A stretch of DNA of 64,000 nucleotides. Source: Rhodocollybia butyracea. Lineage: Eukaryota; Basidiomycota; Agaricomycetes; Agaricales; Omphalotaceae. The DNA lies in NCBI GenBank assembly GCA_015501585.1, contig JADNRY010000143.1, positions 96,833 through 160,832 on the forward strand, read 5' to 3'. The translations under genes and the position numbers were made by a program. The notes below the pieces were generated by a model, which was not told where the DNA came from, did no database searches, and saw only the letters and a program-made list of their open reading frames with translations. Positions 11,100 through 23,122 of this stretch are shown one piece after another; within the stretch, counting starts at the first letter, position 1; each line of letters starts with the position of its first letter.

Positions 11100-13830
11100 A
11101 CTAATATGCTTTGACCGGAGCCCCAGGGAGCCCCTAACTCACCGAATCTGTCCCTACAGGTTGTTGATTCGAAGTTTTAGGAATATGTTTTGTCGCAGGT
11201 GCTAGACGATAGTTGTCTCCGACTCGACGTAAGGTTAATACCTGTTCAATTTACTCGATGCCCAAAGGAGCTACTTGTAATCAGTTCAAGATTATTTTTT
11301 TTGGAATTGTCCCTCCTACTTTGCTTTGCTTTTTCATACACCTCACTTGGAAGGCGGCGTGTGGAAAAAGGGCACTGTTTGCGTATGTGCCCATAAGAGG
11401 GAACTGCGGTACATTGAGCCCAAGAGACCAAATTGAAACTTTGAACGGCCAGAAAACAGTTGCGTGCGGTATCGCAAGTAGCTACGAAATTGACTGGCAG
11501 AAGCCATCCTCGTTCACGCCCGGCTCCACCTCTATTGTTATCGACCGAATTTGCATTGATATCTCTGAAAGTTGTTACAAATGGCTCCAGGCACTCCTTT
11601 CGCCACATTCCGACCCATTCAGGTGACCACTCCAGGTACTGGTCTGAACATTAAACGTCAGTTGTATTTATACTCACCGCTTGTAACCGAACCAATTTTT
11701 GTAGTTGTATCGTTGCGGCGTAAGGAGTAACAAAGTCAGAGCAGCCTCAAAGGCCTCTGTCTGGCGATCCATGACACAATGGACTCTGGAACTTAAACTG
11801 TGCACTGTCGAAGATTTCAGAATCGTCAATAATTCAGTCTCCCCTCCTGCGTTGGCGAGAGGAAATTCCAGGCTATCATATTTCATTCATACCTTGAAGC
11901 TGCTCAGATTTAGTGAGAAATCGTTTGGCATGGCAGTTGAACGACGTACTCACTCAGATGTGTACGTAGCTAAGCTTGAACAAGCTCTAGGTTCTGCTCT
12001 GACACTATATAAGATTTGATGGATCTATGAACGTTACAAAAGAGTTCTCTGACGTGGAAAAGAATGACGCCTTTGCTTGCCTTCTCGAACTCCATGTACA
12101 CGCAAACACAGCAAATCCATAATAATATACGTATCATTTCTGGTTCTGCGGAGTCTCCGTCACCGGCACCGTGTCTGGAATCTTCTGTCGCAGTGCTTTT
12201 CTGGTTCGAAGACCAAACTGCGAAATTGAATCTGGATCTGGAGGAAGACAAACAACTTTACCTTCTGCGTGAATATGGCCCGCTAGCGCTGTTGCAGGCA
12301 GGATTTGGCACATCCAACTTGAGCCAGGGAGTACGCAGCGATCATATAAGCTTGACAAGAGAGCGGTAGTGAGACTAACAAGATTTTTTTTTCAGGTGGT
12401 TGTAATTCTCCTCAATCGACGAGTCTTGTCGACGTCTTTATCATGCCTGAATCCGTGGCACCATCGGTATCGAATCGTTTACCGTCCATACAGCCTCCAA
12501 CGACCGAAATCTCGACAAATCTTTCTCCAGCACCAACGCCGCAGCCATACCACTACGGAAATTGATATTCGGTCACCACTCGATTCATGCAGAGATGTCG
12601 CCACCGAGTGGTTTAGGGTTGTCGGATTGGTTAGTCTTTCGAAGCTCTCTCAACTTATTTCGATTTTTGTCAGGGCTGACATGGTAACAATGGGTGGGAT
12701 GAGGACGCGTGCGAGCATGGTAAAAATGGTTTTGAACGAGACGAGATGTCATGGAATGAAAATGCATCGATTTCCTTACTATTTTGCTCTCGTTACTACT
12801 TTGCTGTATTGGATACAGTTTTTGAATTCACTGCACTGCCTAGTTTAAAGTACAAGTTGGATACAGCGCGCTGTTTTTGTGTTCCATAGCGTGAACTTCT
12901 TTCGAACTACAGCAATGAAGGCAAATGGCAGACTATTCGTGTATTGCCACTCTAATATGGACATTGTTATAATATTTACATTACTAATATTAATATTAAT
13001 GTTCTGAATGTTTGATGGTATGATGGCGATACTCGGGCCACAACCCAAAGCCACGTACCCGACTGCCTTCCCAACAACGAAACACTGGACGGCTCATCCT
13101 TAATCCTTCCGTAGCCTTGGCTTCAAGGCTAGAATACGATAGGCATTGCAAAGATAATGGCAGTAACAGTAACCCTCACCAACTCTTGAGTGGAGAAGGT
13201 CGGAGAAGCCTAGCCTTCGTGGAGTAATACTGGTAAATTTGGTTGTCTGCAACATTGAGATCAACGGGTATCCTAGTGAATTCGACGATATTGGAGGGGT
13301 TTCGTTTCGGATTCCATCAGTACAATTTCGATGTGTATACAGAAGAGTGCTTTTTTCAGATAATGCCGAGCCTAGAAACGAGTTGAGATGGATGCGGAAA
13401 TACGCCAATGTTTTGTCGCCACTCATAGAACTTGCATACCCTCTATTTTGTCTCGTTGAGTTTTGAACTTTGAAGGAGTGTACGTTTGCCGAGATGCCAA
13501 AATTCCGAGCCTACATTGCTTCGTGTAAAACTATTATTCGGAACAATGAGTCCGAGCTTACTGAGCAATTCGAGAGAAATCAGAAGACGTGCCATGTGCT
13601 TGACCAGCGTCTATCTAATCCGTAGTCTCATTCAAGCAGGCCATTCTCAAAAGCATGGAACTTGGTGCACGCTTGCCTGAGCCGTACCAAACAAATTTGA
13701 GGCGGGTGGGATTAGAGAGCGAAAGGAAAAGCAAGCTTCTGTCGAGCGTTCAACGCCGATTCTTTCGGCAAATTGAACCACCTGACAGTACGTTACCTGT
13801 CAGATCGCATCATTCAGCTGGCTTCCAACG
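11100..13830. other. Intergenic, no supported gene
   Basis: Several open stretches of 60-160 codons occur on both strands (for instance 12369-12848 plus, 13100-13426 minus). None shows a family motif or a consistent exon chain. A run of AATATTAATATTAATAT lies near 12980. This stretch may hold decayed mobile DNA. Confidence 0.4.
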
Positions 13831-13838
13831 TATATAAG
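13831..13838 (+). promoter_or_regulatory. TATA box of the NACHT-ankyrin-WD40 gene
   Basis: TATATAAG lies 38 bases before the ATG at 13876. The other NLR gene has the same word in the same relative place. Confidence 0.6.
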
Positions 13839-13875
13839 TACGACTTGATTCCTTCCCTTCTTTCGTATAATCAGC

Positions 13876-16800
13876 ATGTCTGAATCATATCTGACTGGAT
13901 GTCCCAGGTAAGGCTTCAACATCATCTCACAGTCCATTAATCCGGCACTACCCATCCTGAATAGCTTGAAGGGAAAGCAATCACTCGTAAAGTTCCAGAC
14001 TCGGACCTCAGCTAAGCAACGACTTCAAGCAGCAACAACAATCAACCATAACTCTCAATCCTGGAGTGAGTGTTTCTTGGTTGACCTTGCTGATTTCTTG
14101 ATATAACCCCTGCTTGGATTGAAGGTACTAAAGATGTGTTAGCTATTCGAGACTGGTTGAAGGCCCCAGTCTCAGATCCCTCTACAAATTTTCTGGCTGC
14201 TTGTTATCAGAGAACACCTGGAACTGCAGAGTGGATACTTTCTCATCCACAATATATTCAGTGGCAGCAGAGTGAGCAAGCTGGGACATTATGGATACAG
14301 GGCAAAGGTAAAAAATCCTTTACACATAAAGTTTAAAAATCTAACAAAGACTATGTAGTGGGGTCAGGGAAAACAATCCTCTCGTGAGCATGAACAAGTT
14401 TTCAAGAGGCAAATATCTAATTTGTTTCTTCAGATCAGCTATCATTAAGGCCCTCCAAGCTAATCGAGCAGTCTTGTGTTGCTACTACTATTTTGACAAC
14501 TGTGACAACTTCAAGACAAAGACAACTTCAAGAGGTCTTCTGCAATCACTTGTGCTGCAAATGGCTACAAGAACTGAAAGTGTTCATCCTGTCCTGCATA
14601 GGCTGTATAAAGAGTGTAAAGAGGGTGGCATAGACCCCACTACAAAGGGTTTGGGTGCAACTCTTGCAGAAGCTGTTAAAGGCTGGAGTCATGTTTTCCT
14701 GGTGTTGGATGCAATGGATGAATGTAGTGAGGCAATTGAGGTGTTCAAATATCTTGCTCCTTTGAAGGACAACCTTTACATTATGGTAACCAGCCAATAT
14801 ATGGCTGAGACTAGTTTGGGTGTCTCCTGGCATATCCACCTTGATAATGCACAAGATGCTTTTAATCAGGATGTTGCCAAATATCTGCAAGATAAATTTG
14901 GCAAACTGCAACCAGAATTATTCACTGAAATAGTTGATGTTTTGACTAAAGGTGCTCAGGGACAGTAAGTAATCTAAAGAATAATTGATTTGTGATTAAC
15001 TTAACTGAGAAAGGTTTCGTTGGGTTGATTGCCAAGTCACTATGCTTCAAAACTGTGGTACACCTGAATCCATGCGGGAAGCACTGAAAAAGCTACCCAA
15101 GACTCTGGAGGAAACATACACTATAGCTGTGGAAAGAATTAGAGAAAGTGAATATGTGCATGATGCAAGCCAGCTTCTTATGTGGTTGGCTTATGCATTT
15201 GAACCACTATCAACTGCACAGGTCACAGCAATTCTGTGTGTGGATCTTGAAACTCAAGTATTTCATTCTGAAGTTTGGTCATTAAAGCTTGAAAACAAGA
15301 TTTATGATGTTTTGGGCTCTACATTAATTACTGTCAAAGCTGACAATATTATTAAGATTGCACACAGCTCTGTAAAGGAGTTTCTCACTCAAACCCATGC
15401 TCAGGTGCACATAGGCACACTGTTTGAAACCAATGAGCACTTGGCCCATTCTGCAATATGTCAAACATGTCTTATCTATCTATTGCAGTTTGACTCTCGG
15501 CAAATGTATACTTCTAAAGACTATCCTTTAGCACTATATGCTGCAAAGTTTTGGCCAGTGCATATGGGAATGCTAGACAATAAAGTCCCTGAATACAAAC
15601 CTGCTAAAGACCTAGTCATGAAATTCTTGCAACAGAGCAATCAATTGCCATATGTCAACTGGATTAGGATTTGTGATCCATATTTGTTTAATTTGGATCC
15701 AAGTGAGATATCAACCCCACTGTATTATATGGCACTGAATGGCCTGTCATCCATTTCTGAGCTTTTACTTATAGAAGATAAAGCAGATGTGAATGTTCAA
15801 GGAGGAAAGTATGGGAATCCACTCCAGGCAGCTGCCAGATCTGGAAATAAAAATATTGTCCAGCTTCTTCTGGAGCACAAAGCAGATGTTAATGCTCAAG
15901 GGGGAATGTTTGGGAGTGCGCTCCAGGCAGCTGTCACATCCAGAAACAAAGATATTGTCCAGCTGCTTCTGGAGCACTGCAATGCAGATGTAAATGCCCA
16001 AGGGGGAATGTATGGGAATGCACTCCAGGAAGCTGTCAATTCTGGAGGCAAAGATATTGTACAGCTTCTTCTAGAGCATAAAGCAAATGTAAATGCCCAA
16101 GGGAGTGTGGATGGCAGTGCACTCCAGGTAGTTGCCTCTTCCCAAAGCAAAGATAGAAATGCTCATAAAGAAAAGCAGGCAGATGATACAAAAACTTTGC
16201 CTCTGGTGGAAGATTTTGCCATCACATTGAGCCAACACAATGAGGATGTGACTCAACATGAATCTGGACCAATAACCACTAAAAAAGCATATCCAGAGTT
16301 GCAGATTTTAACAGATCAAGTTTTGCACCAGGGGCAACATCCACAGCAAAAACTAAATATAGACTGGCAGCCATCAGTAAAAGTCCTTCAGGATTGGAAT
16401 GCGGAGCAGATGGTGCAATATGCTGAAACTCCGGTATTTGCTGCTGCAAACCTTGACAATAACATGTCACTCATATATACTTCTGGCCACCCAGATGAAA
16501 AAATTATCATCTGTGATCTATCTGCTGGAAAAACTAGCTATTTATATGGAAATGGTTCATCAGTAATCAAAGCTTTGTCAATCTCACCTGATGGATCAAA
16601 AATAGGCTGTGGAACCAGTGATGGCAGAGTTAAAATATGGGATATTGTCACACCAAACATTCACAGAACATTCAATGGCCATAATAGTTCCGTAGATGCT
16701 ATTGACTTCTGTGCTGATGGGGTTTCAGTGATATCAGGTGCAGATGATGGCTCTATTATGATGTGGGACCTTGAAACTGGACGGTGCAAAAGCAGATTGG

Positions 16801-18332
16801 AGAATCACATTGAGCAAGTGAGCCATGTTTTTTGTTCCACAGACAATGCAACTGTGGTGTCCATATTTGATGGAGTTATTTGTATATCAAAATCTCCATA
16901 TGAAACCTGTACCCATTTATTTCAGAAGGATGCTCAGATGGCAACTTCTGCAGCCACATCCCCAGATGGATCCAAGCTTGTTTGTGGATTTTATGATGGC
17001 CAGATTTCTGTGTGGAATCTATCTACATACAGTAAAGAGATTCAATTTAAAGGCCACAGTGATCCAGTACAAGCAGTTGCATGGTCACCAGATGGCAATA
17101 AAGTTGCATCTGGTTCAAATGACAGGATGGTCAAAATCTGGGATATCATTCATGAATCCTCAGAACACAAAATGCAAGGACATGACACATGGCTACAATT
17201 AGTGAAATTTTTCCCAACCGGGCTTAGGCTCCTTTCTGTTTCAATTGATTATACTGTGATCATCTGGGACACTCTTCTAGGCAAGATGATGTACAGCTTC
17301 AATAGCCATGTTATGTGGGTCACAGCTGTTACTGTCTCTTCAGATAGTTTAAGGATTGCATATGGATCCAACGACAATACAGTGCAGATTTGGAATAGCT
17401 CAAAATCTATACGGGAACATGTTCTTGCTAAACACACTGATTGCATAGAAGCTGTCATATTCTCTCCTGATAATCAAAAGTTAGCATCAGGGGCATTCGA
17501 TAATGCTATTATAATATGGGATGTTTTCACTGGAGTAGCAGAACATATACTTAAAGGGCATGCAAGATGGATCAAAACAATACTCATTTCTCCCCATGGA
17601 ACCAAACTAGTTTCAGGGTCCTTTGATAACACTGCAAGAATTTGGAACATGTCCACTGCTATATCTGAGCATACACTAGAGGGTCATACACAAGCTGTGA
17701 CATGTCTTGCAGTGTCTCCTGATGAATCAAAAGTTGTGTCTGGATCAAATGATAAGGATATCATTGTTTGGAATGCAGAAAGTGGTAACAAGGAGTATAT
17801 CTTGGAGGGCCATATTACTGGATTGCTCGCACTTGCCTTCTCTTCAGATGGTAGTATGATTATTTCAGGAGCAGAAGACAATCTTGTGTACATTTGGAAT
17901 ACAAGCACCCATGAAAAAGAGCATATCCTGAACAAAGATGCCAGAATGGCCATCAATGGTCTACCCCTTGGATTGCTAGCCAATGACATTCAATTTTATG
18001 TGTTATCAGGCAATGAAAATCAAATTCTAAAAGTCACCTGTGAGCAGTTTGCATTAGAATTTGAACATGCTGCTTGGCTTCCTTCCCAAAAACATGACAT
18101 TTCATGTATCACCTATCATACCACTATGATTTGCCTAGGGTATAGATCTGGAGATTTGGCTGTACTCAAGATCAGCACTGGAGGTGGCACATATATGAAC
18201 CAGGAGGTTGCACCAACTCAAATTTCAAAAGGATATGACACAAGCATTAAGCAATCTAGTTTCAGGGTGTTTTGGGACAAGATTAAATACCAGTTAGCAA
18301 AGATGCATTTCCATGGAAGAGGAAAAATTTGA
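13876..18332 (+). CDS. NLR protein: NACHT NTPase, ankyrin repeats and WD40 propeller
   Basis: A STAND/NLR-type receptor, presumably an NTP-driven switch opened by ligand binding to its repeats. The exon model is 13876-13907, 13965-14065, 14125-14307, 14359-14383, 14434-14964 and 15014-18332, all GT-AG. It gives an unbroken 1396-aa frame. Walker A is GKVGSGKT at residues 104-111, split by an intron; Walker B is VFLVLDAMDEC at about 201-211. A winged-helix-like region follows (about 290-520). About five ankyrin repeats run 525-670 (ADVNAQGG..ALQAA..NKDIVQLLLEH). About eleven WD40 blades run 750-1350, ending in words such as VKIWDIV, IIIWDVFTG and IIVWNAES. The N-terminus before the P-loop is only about 100 aa, with no recognised effector domain. 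Having both ankyrin and WD40 repeats in one chain is unusual. The second NLR gene faces it tail to tail. Confidence 0.92.
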
Positions 18333-18503
18333 GTTGTTCATGACTGAGTATATCAGAATCAAGTAGCATTTATATAAACTTTTCTTTTTGCCCTTCTTGA
18401 CTAACTCTATACAAATAGTGATTGGCTTGCCATACCATTGTTTTGGTGTACTTATCCAAAATCCCATTGAGTAAGGTCCTTTAGGAAAATTTAGCTGATA
18501 TTT
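18333..18503. other. 3' spacer of NLR gene, left flank of the CACTA-type insertion
   Basis: A short AT-rich spacer. Bases 18499-18503 (TATTT) are the left copy of the target duplication. Confidence 0.6.
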
Positions 18504-18538
18504 CACTACGGGAAGAAAAAACAATGAATTTGATTGTC
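18504..18538 (+). repeat. Left terminal inverted repeat of CACTA-type element
   Basis: Starts CACTACGGGAAG and matches the reverse complement of 28421-28455 with three mismatches over 35 bases. Confidence 0.9.
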
Positions 18539-18910
18539 TGAGACAATCATTTTTCGAAAAAAACAATCATTTAGATGTTTTTTTGCCAAACACTCATTTT
18601 GATTGTCTTGAGCAAACAATCATTTAGAATGCCCCCTATTTAAGACAATCATTTGGATTGCCTACTATTGAGGACAATCAAAATGATTGTCTTGAGCAAG
18701 CAATCATTTAGAGCGCCCAATTTAAGACAATCATTTGGATTGCCTACTATTATGCACAATCAAAATGATTGTCTTGAGCAAACAATCATTTGAGTGCCCA
18801 AAATTAAGACAATCATTCAGAGTGTCCAAAAGTAAGACAGTCATTTAGAGTGCCTATTATTGGAGCCAATCACTTGGAGTGCAGCAGTTGTTCCAGACCA
18901 TCATTTTGGA
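18520..18910. repeat. Left subterminal repeat array
   Basis: About twenty copies of CAATCATTT or its reverse complement, in degenerate units of roughly 20-35 bases such as GACAATCATTTGGATTGCC. Orientation alternates. In CACTA elements such arrays bind the element's own proteins; that role is inferred here. Confidence 0.85.
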
Positions 18911-19271
18911 AGAAACCATTTGACTGATGTCAGGCTAGACTAACAGTAATCTATCTATTCCTTAGTGAAAATAGGATCTAAGAGCCTAGAGGCCATTACT
19001 GTAGTCTCTAATATTGGTTGGTATATTTACAATCCACTAGAGCAGCACTATTTAACAGGCATGTTTGTAGAGCATGTGAATGGTACTGGGGAACAAAGTA
19101 CATTAAGGGGAAGGGACTCGGGAGGACAAAAGGAGTGTCTCAAATGATGGAGCCAGAGAACACAAATCAAACTGGAATAAAAAATGGGAATACAGAGTAT
19201 AACAAAATAAAACTGAACCTATCTGACTGCTACAGACCATCCGTGCTCACACTGAGATACAAAAATGAAAG

Positions 19272-19545
19272 AGGACATTCTAAGGGTCCTCCAAAAATGT
19301 ATTTTGAGTGGATAAGGTGGATTGATACATGTTGGCAAGTGATCAAGTGAAGCAAGAATCCTGCGAGACTCAAAAGAAATCAAAATTAAGGAACAAAATA
19401 TACCGAGAATAACTGAACCGCTAAAACGGTTACAGCCTTCCTGTGGCCAAACTGAAGAGTGGAATCGACAGAGGGCATGCTGAGGGTCCTGCAAAAATGT
19501 ATTTTGAGCTGGTAAGGTGCATTGATGCGTGAAACATTGACCAGT
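19272..19545 (+). repeat. Pair of diverged direct repeats
   Basis: Bases 19272-19345 and 19474-19545 share the core AAAATGTATTTTGAG followed by similar sequence ending near TTGATGCGTG / TTGATACATG. Spacing is about 200 bases. No coding function is seen. Confidence 0.6.
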
Positions 19546-19599
19546 AAAGCTGGTTGAATTTGTAATAATGGCTACCAATGATTTTTGATGTGCCAAAAT

Positions 19600-22060
19600 C
19601 ACTGATAGCCATTCCCAGTTTGCTGAAGTTGTTGTGTGGTCGTGTCCGGAGGTGTGGGAAGAAAGGATCGAAAAAAGAGGTAAAGAATGAAGAGGAAAGT
19701 TGTGTGAAAGAGATTAAACTGAAGTGATAATGTTTCTTGTGTACAGAGTGATCTGTAATGTAAGTATATACAGTAAAGGGACAAGAGAATACAACTGTTT
19801 TTCTAGTCCATTGCTACTTGGCCTTCATCCCACTATATCACATCTTCTTCATCGTGAACATTGCTCAAGCCACGCCCAACCAGGACACACTGAACGAAAC
19901 CATTGGAAGGCTACTGCATAAAGCTAAACCATTTGCCTCGCCTAGTTTTGGGAGTCATGCATGAGAACTTCTGCCGAATGCACGTTTGACTCTAGTGACC
20001 TGAGTGATTCTCTTGCATGGACTGAACTTCTGTGTGATCGGGGTAGCATCGCGCCGTACTATTATGTGTGTATCTATGCTTCAAGTGTCTTACCAAATTG
20101 TGTTTACTTTGTTGTTGCTCAGAAGATTGATGTAGCAAACTAGAAAGATGTCCTCGCTGCACTCACCTTCTCATGTGCCAGTGAGTCCCACTGTCAATAA
20201 AGAATTCCAGTTATGATTTTCTATGTAGGTCAAGCATTATTGGATCTCTGGGGCTCTGGGTGAGTGAGTTATTTCTACTAATACTTTGACTCACAAGGGG
20301 TTAGACCTGTAGCTTGGATCACCTCAAGGGCACTCCCTTCATCTCCTAAGCTCTAATTTTGCATTGTAGATCTCTTAAAATGTGAGACCATGGTCCATAA
20401 GATTATACACAAATGGATCCTGTCAAAATAACAGTAATGGAGAACCTGAAGCAGGTGCAGGAATATTCTCACCTGACAGTGCTGAACTCAACCGGGTGGC
20501 AATCCAAATCTCAAGTGAACTCAAGCAGACCAATCAAACTGGAGAGATCTAGATCAAGGGAGAGATTCTAAGCATGAAAGATGAAGTGTGACCGTACCGT
20601 ATCAGTCACTCCCTTTCCTTCCATGATATGGTCACAGACCCATACCACGGTACCCCTAAGCCATGTATGGACGGCCACAGTGCGGAGCATGTGCTGGGCA
20701 TTTAACCTGTGGCACTTGACTACTGCTCTATGTACCAGCAATATCCCCAGACTTGCACATTGCCAGGTACTCTTATAAATGGCAATTGTGTGGTAATTCT
20801 TGTTACTTCATTGAGTCTTGAAAACGGTCTACTTATCTCTATTGTATATACCTTAATGTAGACTTAAGTCCTCTGGGGAGTTGGGGATTGCCGTGTGACA
20901 TGCTGCATTCAGCTCACCACCCTCAGCTCCTCTGTGGAGATGGGATCTGGAATCCACTAACCAAAGCTCTGGCCTCTTCTGCACACCCACACTGACTGCG
21001 TTCATGATAAAATAAAGATGCATACCATACATCCTTGGATACACATCCTGATTTATCTCAATCTAAGACCAGTACCTCATTGCTTCTGGAGGTAGACCAA
21101 TGCTGACTACACCCGTCACATCGCTAGGTTTTACTGCTTTGCTCGATGCAGGTAAATAGGCATTGGGTCCGCTGACTGGAGCTGCAATAGGAATGACATG
21201 GAATTCACAAAGACGTGGTAAAAAGGCATGCAATGAGGTTGTACCTTGCTGAGCCTTTGAGAGTCACTTTGGCACCCACAGGGACACCTGAACGGACCCA
21301 GCCACCGTCCTGCTTTTTTCCGTGAACAATCTCGATGCCTTGGATGTCTTTCGCCAGCGCTCTGCCTCCAGCTTCCGTTTCGCTGCTCAGAGCACAGAGA
21401 GCAGCGATGACACCAAGAATATGCATTTGTGAAGTAATGGCTTCTTATAGCATAATGTGCATTTGCACAGCTTTGAGATGGATAATATTAGCTGGTGTAT
21501 TTGGTTCTGTAGCCCTTTCTGCGAATTGTTTGCCACATACTGCCTTGTTTTTTTGGTATTTGGAAAATAGGTGTGCTGGGTCCCACCGCAGACACATTTC
21601 ATGGTCAGGTTTTGGAGGAAGGGATGGTCTGACAGTGTGCGTGTAGCTCATATACATCAAATTGTTGGCGAGCGTAGAGTGGTAGTGGTCTCCAAGTTGG
21701 CATGGTATTGTTGGAGTCTACTCCATATGTACATATCGGGACTCAGATACGCAGCTTTGACCATCCCTATTCCGTATATGCTGTGCTTACTTTATACTAT
21801 ACAGCTGGTATTTCATGTAGACAGCGTATACGACTCCCTCAGTTGCTTTCTACACAACTGAGGTGAGATCGTTTCCATATATTTATCTATCTGCTTACTG
21901 ACATATGTACAGTTGATCTTACCTTTACAGGTATATAATATAGTTGCTTTCTACACAAGTGAGTTGATCTTAAGTACTTTAACAGATTATGAGACTTGTG
22001 CTCTAACAAAGCAAATATTGAGAAAACACATTATCAAAAGTATATTACCCACCACAAAAA
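19600..22060. other. Element interior without a supported gene
   Basis: No gene could be supported. Near 21842 and 21951 the phrase AGTTGCTTTCTACACAA appears twice, about 110 bases apart, just upstream of the Copia gag. This may be the remains of a long terminal repeat or leader, but I could not define LTR ends. Confidence 0.35.
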
Positions 22061-22978
22061 ATGTCAGGAAATCTACTGAATATACCGAGACTCCCAGATG
22101 AGAAACAGCTTGTTGGCAAAGAAAACTGGAGACCTTTTAAAAGGGAAATCTTATTTGCTATTCAATCGAAAGGCTTGGCAGGCTACCTTGATGGGACTAT
22201 CACTAGACCAACCCCTATGGCTACCTACCTGGGCCCAATCTACATATCACAGCAGACACCACTGTTCAGTCCAGTCCCACAATATGAGGAGTGGGAAACC
22301 CGTGATAGGCTAGTTGCTGGAGCCATTGTATCAAACGTGGTCGACCCTACAGGACTGGGAATTGACAAGACAAAGAGAGCATCTGAAATCTGGAAAAATC
22401 TCATTAAACAATTTGAAAAGAAAGATGAGCAGCACATTCACCTTGCTGATACTGCGCTTCGCTCCCAGAGATTCAACCTGTCCAAACAGACCATGGAGGA
22501 CCACAAAAAGAAAATGCAAAACCTCCTGAAAAAGGTACATGACCTCGGAGGAAGTATCCCTGACCCACAGTTCTGTCTCATCCTCATCTCATCCATGCCC
22601 AGCAATTGGAAGCGAGACATTTGCACAGTCTCAGGAACATCAAGCGCAGATGCATTCACGTACCTTTGTACCCTCTGGCTCCAGAAGGAAGAGGATAGAC
22701 TGGCAGAGGAACAAGAGAACAAGAAAGTCAAGGCCCATACCAACAGCGCACCAGAGACAGACCTGCGTTCACTTGCCACATGGATAGGAAATGCTGGGCG
22801 AAGGGTGGTGGCATGGAGGGACAAGCCAAAACAGGGACAAGCGAACAGAGGAAAAACGGGGCCAAGTGTAAAAGTCATTACAACAGAGGACACCAAACCC
22901 AATGCTAGCACGCCCATGGCAACCTATGTCCTGTCAGTAAACGCCATGGACTCCTTGAGCCATATCATCCCATTCTGA
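22061..22978 (+). CDS. Copia-type gag polyprotein, partial
   Basis: A 305-codon frame beginning MSGNLLNIPRL. It has the features of Ty1/Copia gag proteins (UBN2/gag-polypeptide type): NWRPFKREILFAIQSKGLAG near residue 25, DTALRSQRFNLSKQTMEDH near residue 130, and ILISSMPSNWKRDI near residue 177. The zinc knuckle expected near the C-terminus is not intact. It is followed at once by sequence for a retropepsin motif whose frame is broken by one extra base near 23131. It lies nested in the CACTA-type element. Confidence 0.8.
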   Translation: MSGNLLNIPRLPDEKQLVGKENWRPFKREILFAIQSKGLAGYLDGTITRPTPMATYLGPIYISQQTPLFSPVPQYEEWETRDRLVAGAIVSNVVDPTGLGIDKTKRASEIWKNLIKQFEKKDEQHIHLADTALRSQRFNLSKQTMEDHKKKMQNLLKKVHDLGGSIPDPQFCLILISSMPSNWKRDICTVSGTSSADAFTYLCTLWLQKEEDRLAEEQENKKVKAHTNSAPETDLRSLATWIGNAGRRVVAWRDKPKQGQANRGKTGPSVKVITTEDTKPNASTPMATYVLSVNAMDSLSHIIPF

Positions 22979-23122
22979 GGGCTACAGGTCAGCAAAAGGA
23001 GGAAAGCCAGGATGTAGATAAAGATGTACCTAGCTATGCGACTGTTGACCTCAAAGACTGTACCATATGCAAGGGAACGACATCCCTATACTTGCCTCCC
23101 GCTCCCGTAACACAGACTTTTC

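Noticed and set aside
22438..22917. Minus-strand 159-codon frame across the Copia gag.
   Set aside because: It is the shadow of the gag frame, with no motif.
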